This document shows, piece after piece, positions 59,946 to 64,000 of a stretch of DNA of 64,000 bases. The notes beneath the pieces are model-generated. The model did no database searches. It saw nothing but the letters and a program-made list of their open reading frames with translations, and had not been told where the DNA came from. A program made the translations under genes and the position numbers. Each line of letters begins with the position of its first letter. The first letter of the stretch is position 1. Source of the stretch: Planotetraspora mira (GTDB taxonomy: Bacteria > Actinomycetota > Actinomycetes > Streptosporangiales > Streptosporangiaceae); NCBI RefSeq assembly GCF_016863275.1, contig NZ_BOOO01000020.1:245663-309662 (forward strand), in the 5' to 3' direction.

Positions 59946-59985
59946 TTGCGCCTGGAGGTCCACCAGATGGACACTCCAGGCGCAA
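59946..59985 (+). terminator. long hairpin after the MMPL gene
   Basis: TTGCGCCTGGAG (59946-59957) pairs perfectly with CTCCAGGCGCAA (59974-59985); inside it GTCCA (59958-59962) pairs with TGGAC (59968-59972), leaving one bulged A and a 5-nt CCAGA loop. This makes a 17-bp stem, 33 bp past the stop and just before the promoter of the MFS gene. Confidence 0.8.
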
Positions 59986-59999
59986 GCCGCACATATCGG

Positions 60000-60005
60000 T
60001 AAAAT
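60000..60005 (+). promoter_or_regulatory. -10 element of a probably leaderless MFS transcript
   Basis: TAAAAT matches TANNNT and ends 8 nt before the ATG at 60014, where no ribosome site is present. A start of transcription at or next to the ATG is inferred. Confidence 0.55.
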
Positions 60006-60013
60006 CCCCAGCT

Positions 60014-61234
60014 ATGGGACGAAGCGGTGGAACACGCAAACCCCTGATCTTCTGGGCCGCCGGCGTCGTCGCCTACATGATCGCGGTGTTCCACCGGCAG
60101 TCCCTCGGCGTCACGGGCATCGACGCCTCGGCCCGCTTCGGGGTCGGTGCGACCGGTCTGTCCGTCCTCGCCATGGTGCAACTGCTGGTCTACGCGGCGA
60201 TGCAGATCCCGGTCGGGGTCCTGGTCGACCGGCTGGGATCCAAACGCATGCTGCTGGCCGGAGCGTCGGTGATGGCGCTCGGCCAACTCGTCTTCGCTCT
60301 GGCGACGAACCTGCCCGGAGCCGCCGCCGGCAGGATCCTCATCGGCTGCGGCGACGCGATGACGTTCATCAGCGTGATCCGGATCGTCAGCGTGTGGTTC
60401 CCGCCGCGGCGCAATCCCGTGATCGTGCAGGTCACCGGGTTGCTCGGCCAACTGGGCGCGGTCGCCTCGGCCGTGCCGCTGATCACGTCCCTGCACGCCA
60501 ACGGCTGGACGCCGACCTTCCTCGCCGCCGCCGCGCTCGGCGTGGTCTCTCTCATCGTGGTCGGCGCGGCGTTGCGCGATCGGCCCCCCGAGACGGAGAC
60601 GGCCGCGCCCGCCATGCGGGCCGCGTGGGCCGAGCCGGGCACCCGGCTCGGGATGTGGACGCACGCCGCCACCCAGTCCTCGGCCGCGGCCTTCACGATC
60701 CTGTGGGGCTACCCGTTCCTGGTCCAGGGCGAGGGGTTGACTCCGCGGACGGCGGGACTGTTGCTGACCACGATCACCGTGCTGTCGATGTTCTGCGGAC
60801 CTTTGCTCGGCTTCCTCGCCGGGCGGTTCCCGCTACGGCGGTCCTGGATGGTGCTGACCGTCATCGGCAGCACGGCGGGAGCCTGGACACTCGTCCTCCT
60901 GTGGCCGGCCCCCGTGCCTTTGTGGCTGCTCGTGCTGCTCATGGTCACCCTCGCGACGAACGGGCCGGGCTCGATGATCGGATTCGACTACGCGCGGACC
61001 TTCAATCCGGCCGAGCGGATCGGCGTCGCCACCGGCATCGTCAACGGCGGCGGCTTCGTCGCCTCCATGTCGGTGATCGCTCTGATCGGCGTCTCGATGG
61101 ATCTCCAGGGCGACTACCGCTGGGCGTTCGCCGTGCAGTACCCCGTGTGGATCCTCGGCGCCGTCCAGGTCCTCCGTTACCGCACGCGGGCCCGTCGCCT
61201 GCCGCGCCTGCGGCCGGCGACGAGCAACGCCTGA
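60014..61234 (+). CDS. MFS transporter
   Basis: A 406-residue permease with about 12 hydrophobic segments. The MFS motif is VGVLVDRLGSKRMLLAGASV between helices 2 and 3, and AVFHRQSLGVTGIDASARFG is the helix 1 region of the nitrate/oxalate-like MFS group. GPGSMIGFDYARTFNPAERI lies in the second half. It appears leaderless, with TAAAAT 8 nt upstream of the ATG. It is convergent with metE across a terminator hairpin. Substrate not assignable. Confidence 0.88.
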   Translation: MGRSGGTRKPLIFWAAGVVAYMIAVFHRQSLGVTGIDASARFGVGATGLSVLAMVQLLVYAAMQIPVGVLVDRLGSKRMLLAGASVMALGQLVFALATNLPGAAAGRILIGCGDAMTFISVIRIVSVWFPPRRNPVIVQVTGLLGQLGAVASAVPLITSLHANGWTPTFLAAAALGVVSLIVVGAALRDRPPETETAAPAMRAAWAEPGTRLGMWTHAATQSSAAAFTILWGYPFLVQGEGLTPRTAGLLLTTITVLSMFCGPLLGFLAGRFPLRRSWMVLTVIGSTAGAWTLVLLWPAPVPLWLLVLLMVTLATNGPGSMIGFDYARTFNPAERIGVATGIVNGGGFVASMSVIALIGVSMDLQGDYRWAFAVQYPVWILGAVQVLRYRTRARRLPRLRPATSNA

Positions 61235-61244
61235 GGCTCCCGTC

Positions 61245-61277
61245 ACGGGCCGGCCCGGCTGGAAGCCCCCGGCCCGT
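61245..61277. terminator. bidirectional terminator between MFS and metE
   Basis: ACGGGCCG (61245-61252) pairs with CGGCCCGT (61270-61277) over 8 bp, with a 17-nt loop, in the 51-bp gap between convergent stop codons. Confidence 0.65.
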
Positions 61278-61285
61278 ACGACCTG

Positions 61286-63709
61286 TCACGAGTGTTGGTC
61301 GCCTCGGAGGTGCCGTGCCGCGCTGACGAGGTTGGTGAGCGCCGCCTCGACCTGTTCGTACGTCCGGGTCTTCAGCCCGCAGTCCGGATTGACCCAGACC
61401 CGGTCGGCGGGCAACACCCGCAAGGCCGCCTTCAGCGCGACCTCGATCTCCCAGGTGCTCGGCACCCGCGGCGAGTGGATGTCGTACACCCCCGGGCCGA
61501 GCCCTCGTTCGAAGTCGCCGATCGCCGCCTCGTCGAGGATCCGCGCACCCGATCGCGCCGACTCGATGGTCGTGACGTCGGCGTCGAGGGCGTCGATCGC
61601 ATCGAGGATCTGGTCGGCGTCGGAGTAGCACAGGTGCGTGTGGATCTGCGTGCGGTCGCCCGCGCCGGACGTGGCCCTGCGGTAGGCCGCCACGGCCCAC
61701 TCCAGATAGGCGTCCTGGTCCTCACGTCGCAGCGGCATGAGCTCACGCAGCGCCGGCTCGTCGACCTGGATGACCGGCACACCCGCGGCCTCGAGGTCGC
61801 GCACCTCGTCTCCGATGGCGTCGGCGACCTGGAACACCACGTCCCGCAGGGGCCGGTCATCGCGGACGAACGACCAGGCGACGATCGTCACCGGGCCGGT
61901 CAGCATGCCCTTGACCGGCTTGTCCGTCAGAGACTGCGCATGGCGTGCCCATCGCACGGTGATCGGCTCCGGGCGCCGGACATCGCCGTGCAGAATCGGC
62001 GGCCGCGTACAGCGCGAGCCGTACGACTGGACCCAGCCGTTGCGGGTGACCGCGAACCCGTCGAGATGCTCGGCGAAGTACTGCACCATGTCGTTGCGCT
62101 CAGGCTCGCCGTGGACGAGCACGTCGAGCCCGAGCCGCTCCTGCAGGGCGACGACCCGGGCGATCTCGGCACGGACGAGGTCGTCGTAGGCCGCCTCGCC
62201 CAGCTCACCCGCCGCCAGCGCCGCCCTGGCCTCGCGTAGCTCGCCGGTCTGCGGGAACGAGCCGATCGTGGTGACCGGGAGCGAGGGCAGGCGCAGGTGC
62301 TCGGCCTGTGCCGCCGCCCGGACCGCGTACGGGCTCCTGACCGGGCCTTCTTCGGACACGCGGTCTGTCACACGGTCTGGCACACGGCCCGGATCGCGGC
62401 CCGGCACCAGTTCCTCTGTGTGGTCCGCCTGCACTGAGCCGACCACCGCGGCCTTCGCCTGAGCGGCCACGGCGGGCGCGGAGATCGGGCCGACTGGATC
62501 GGCGGCCAAGAGGGCGGCCAGCTCGACCACCTCGGCGACCTTCTGGTCCGCGAACGCCAGTCGCCGCCGCACGGCGGAATCGAGGCCCGGCTCCAGATCC
62601 AGGTCGTACGGCACATGCAGGAGCGAGCAGGACGTGCTCACGACGACATGCCCGGCCTGCTCGCGTACAGCGCGGAGCGTGGCCAATGCCTGTTCCTGGT
62701 CGGTGCGCCACACGTCACGCCCCGACACCACGCCCGCGACCACGATCTTTCCAGCAAGCGTGGCCTTTTGGGCGAGTGTGGTCTCTTTGCCGAGCGTGGT
62801 CATTTGGGCGGGCGTGGTCTTTGGGGCGGGCACGGCCTGCCCGGCGTGCGCTGTCTTGTCCACGAGCGTGTCGAGGCCCGAGGCGCCGCCGGCCACCAGA
62901 TCGAGACCGATGGCCTCGACCGGCGTGGCGGCGAGGACCGGCAGGGCGTCGCCGAGATCGCCGAAGTACGAGGCGACGAACAGAGCAGGCCGGTCGGTCA
63001 GGTTCCCCAGCCACTCGTAGGCGGTCGTGACGGCGGCCAGTTCTTCGCCGGTTCTGTCGGTCACGAGGGCCGGCTCATCCAGCTGGACCCAGTCGACGCC
63101 CTCCGCGGCGAGCTCCGCCAGCAGCCGCTCGTAGGCCCCGAGCACATCGGCCAGCCGGTCCAGCGGGGCGAATCCGGCCGGGCCGCCCGGGGCCGCCTGC
63201 GACAGCAGGAGGAAGGTGACCGGGCCGACCAGCACCGGTCGCGTCTCCAGGCCCAGCCCACGCGCCTCCCGTACCTCGGAAAGCGGCTTGGTGGCATCCA
63301 GCCGGAAAGAGGTGTCCGGCCCGATCTCGGGGACGATGTAGTGATAGTTCGTGTCGAACCACTTCGTCATCCGCAGCGGCGCGATCCCCTCCGCACCCCG
63401 TGCCATCGCGAAGTAGGCATCCGCACTCGTGCCACCGCGATACCGATCAGGTACGGCGCCGAGCAACACGGCCGTGTCGAGCATCTGGTCATAGAGCGAG
63501 AACGTGCCGGACGGCAGCGCACCCAGGCCGAGCCCGTCGAGCCGCCGCCAAGTCTCCTCCCGCAGTTGCAGTCCCGTGTTTTCGAGGTCCTGGTACGTCG
63601 AGCGGCCGTCCCAGTACGACTCCAATGCGCGCTTCAGCTCCCGGTGAGGCCCGATCCTCGGATAGCCGAGCACGGTGGAGGCGGGAAAGGTCGGCGGACG
63701 CGCGGTCAT
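61286..63709 (-). CDS. metE: cobalamin-independent methionine synthase
   Basis: An 807-residue enzyme that transfers methyl from methyltetrahydropteroyl-polyglutamate to homocysteine. The N-terminal half begins STVLGYPRIGPHRELKRALE. The C-terminal half has LPVTTIGSFPQTGELREARA, VLVHGEPERNDMVQYFAEHL and zinc ligands in QIHTHLCYSD (His, Cys), TTIESARSG (Glu) and VNPDCGLKTR (Cys). It is longer than the usual 750-770 residues because of two microrepeat expansions, an 18-bp repeat (KTTPAQ, MTTLGK, ETTLAQ, KATLAG) in the N-terminal half and a 12-bp repeat (DPGRVPDRVTDRVSEEG) in the linker. AAGGGAG precedes the ATG. No cobalamin riboswitch is seen upstream. Confidence 0.95.
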   Translation of the reverse strand: MTARPPTFPASTVLGYPRIGPHRELKRALESYWDGRSTYQDLENTGLQLREETWRRLDGLGLGALPSGTFSLYDQMLDTAVLLGAVPDRYRGGTSADAYFAMARGAEGIAPLRMTKWFDTNYHYIVPEIGPDTSFRLDATKPLSEVREARGLGLETRPVLVGPVTFLLLSQAAPGGPAGFAPLDRLADVLGAYERLLAELAAEGVDWVQLDEPALVTDRTGEELAAVTTAYEWLGNLTDRPALFVASYFGDLGDALPVLAATPVEAIGLDLVAGGASGLDTLVDKTAHAGQAVPAPKTTPAQMTTLGKETTLAQKATLAGKIVVAGVVSGRDVWRTDQEQALATLRAVREQAGHVVVSTSCSLLHVPYDLDLEPGLDSAVRRRLAFADQKVAEVVELAALLAADPVGPISAPAVAAQAKAAVVGSVQADHTEELVPGRDPGRVPDRVTDRVSEEGPVRSPYAVRAAAQAEHLRLPSLPVTTIGSFPQTGELREARAALAAGELGEAAYDDLVRAEIARVVALQERLGLDVLVHGEPERNDMVQYFAEHLDGFAVTRNGWVQSYGSRCTRPPILHGDVRRPEPITVRWARHAQSLTDKPVKGMLTGPVTIVAWSFVRDDRPLRDVVFQVADAIGDEVRDLEAAGVPVIQVDEPALRELMPLRREDQDAYLEWAVAAYRRATSGAGDRTQIHTHLCYSDADQILDAIDALDADVTTIESARSGARILDEAAIGDFERGLGPGVYDIHSPRVPSTWEIEVALKAALRVLPADRVWVNPDCGLKTRTYEQVEAALTNLVSAARHLRGDQHS
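62758..62829 (-). repeat. 18-bp tandem repeat within metE
   Basis: Four 18-bp units (62758-62775, 62776-62793, 62794-62811, 62812-62829) of the type GCGTGGTCTTTGGGGCGG encode six-residue repeats in the N-terminal half of MetE. Frame is kept throughout. Confidence 0.88.
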
Positions 63710-63776
63710 GGTGGCTCCCTTGGCCGTTCAGGGTTCGGACGGACGCATCCTGCCCACCCGTGGCGTTCGGTCGCTT

Positions 63777-63801
63777 GATCCATAAGCCCGAATTATGGAT
63801 C
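63777..63801. promoter_or_regulatory. operator-like inverted repeat upstream of metE
   Basis: GATCCATAA (63777-63785) and TTATGGATC (63793-63801) form a perfect 9-bp inverted repeat around GCCCGAA, 68 bp before the metE ATG. It could be a repressor site or an RNA hairpin. The rest of 63710-64000 shows no convincing gene, only GC-rich sequence with a CATGAGCGCA direct repeat. Confidence 0.6.
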
Positions 63802-64000
63802 TCCATCGCATGTGACTCAGCGCGCCGAAACTCTCGTTTCGAGGCATGCGCGGATGCCCCCATGAGCGCACGGGAGCGACATGAGCGCATGGAATCGCAC
63901 GGAAGCCGTATGGGGGCCCCGCGCGGGGCGCGCGCGGGGGGCGGAAGCCGCACGCCGGCCGATCATCGCGGCGAAGAGGGCCGGGCATCAGCCACTCCAG

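Noticed and set aside
63710..64000. Cobalamin riboswitch or a further gene upstream of metE
   Set aside because: No aptamer core or B12 box could be found on the minus strand, and the open frames at 63728-63988 and 63489-63953 look like GC-rich noise.

Overview
The window is high-GC DNA with frequent GTG starts and overlapping stop/start codons. It carries WblA, Crp, F420-type PPOX, DUF5999, NrdR-type and LAL regulator features, so the source is a Gram-positive actinomycete. The wblA/PBP/ArsA/crp/nth/marP/nhaA/acs gene order resembles the acs-to-wblA region I remember from Streptomyces. A Thermobifida-type polyester hydrolase and the general gene style suggest a Streptosporangiales member. 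That placement is inference.

Layout. 1-16.4 kb is a conserved housekeeping block: acs (3' end), nhaA, a holin-like membrane protein, an alpha/beta hydrolase, a DUF309 gene, marP, a HEAT-repeat protein, CoA-type NUDIX, nth, crp, a metallo-beta-lactamase-fold hydrolase, a second NUDIX, ridA with a tiny DUF4177 gene, two ArsA ATPases, wblA and a class A penicillin-binding protein. 16.4-24.8 kb holds a YqeY-like protein, a metallophosphoesterase, tRNA-Pro(CGG), a glycosidase-like barrel, a DsbA-like protein, and nrdAB behind paired NrdR-box-like sites and an adenosylcobalamin riboswitch. 24.2-33 kb is accessory: a decayed FAD-oxidase fragment, a lactonase/Fe-alcohol dehydrogenase/GntR module, a hydrolase/MarR pair, a LAL regulator and a secreted cutinase of the PET-hydrolase type. 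33-43 kb is regulatory: a degenerate PP2C, a response-regulator/kinase pair lacking key residues, an RsbW-like ATPase and two divergent NB-ARC/LuxR paralogues. 43.5-56.1 kb is a complete L-rhamnose transport and catabolism locus under a LacI repressor. 56.1-64 kb has small enzymes, MMPL and MFS transporters, and metE.

The most unusual structure is a family of 53-bp intergenic repeats built on CGTGATCATGCACAGGTTCG with a second GACCTG box. At three places (3.1-4.0, 9.8-10.2 and 43.0-43.5 kb) a forward array faces a reverse array. Every adjacent full unit I could index is exactly 53 bp from the next, about five DNA turns. At the first locus the outer units are near-identical inverted copies flanking the DUF309 gene. 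I do not recognise this family.
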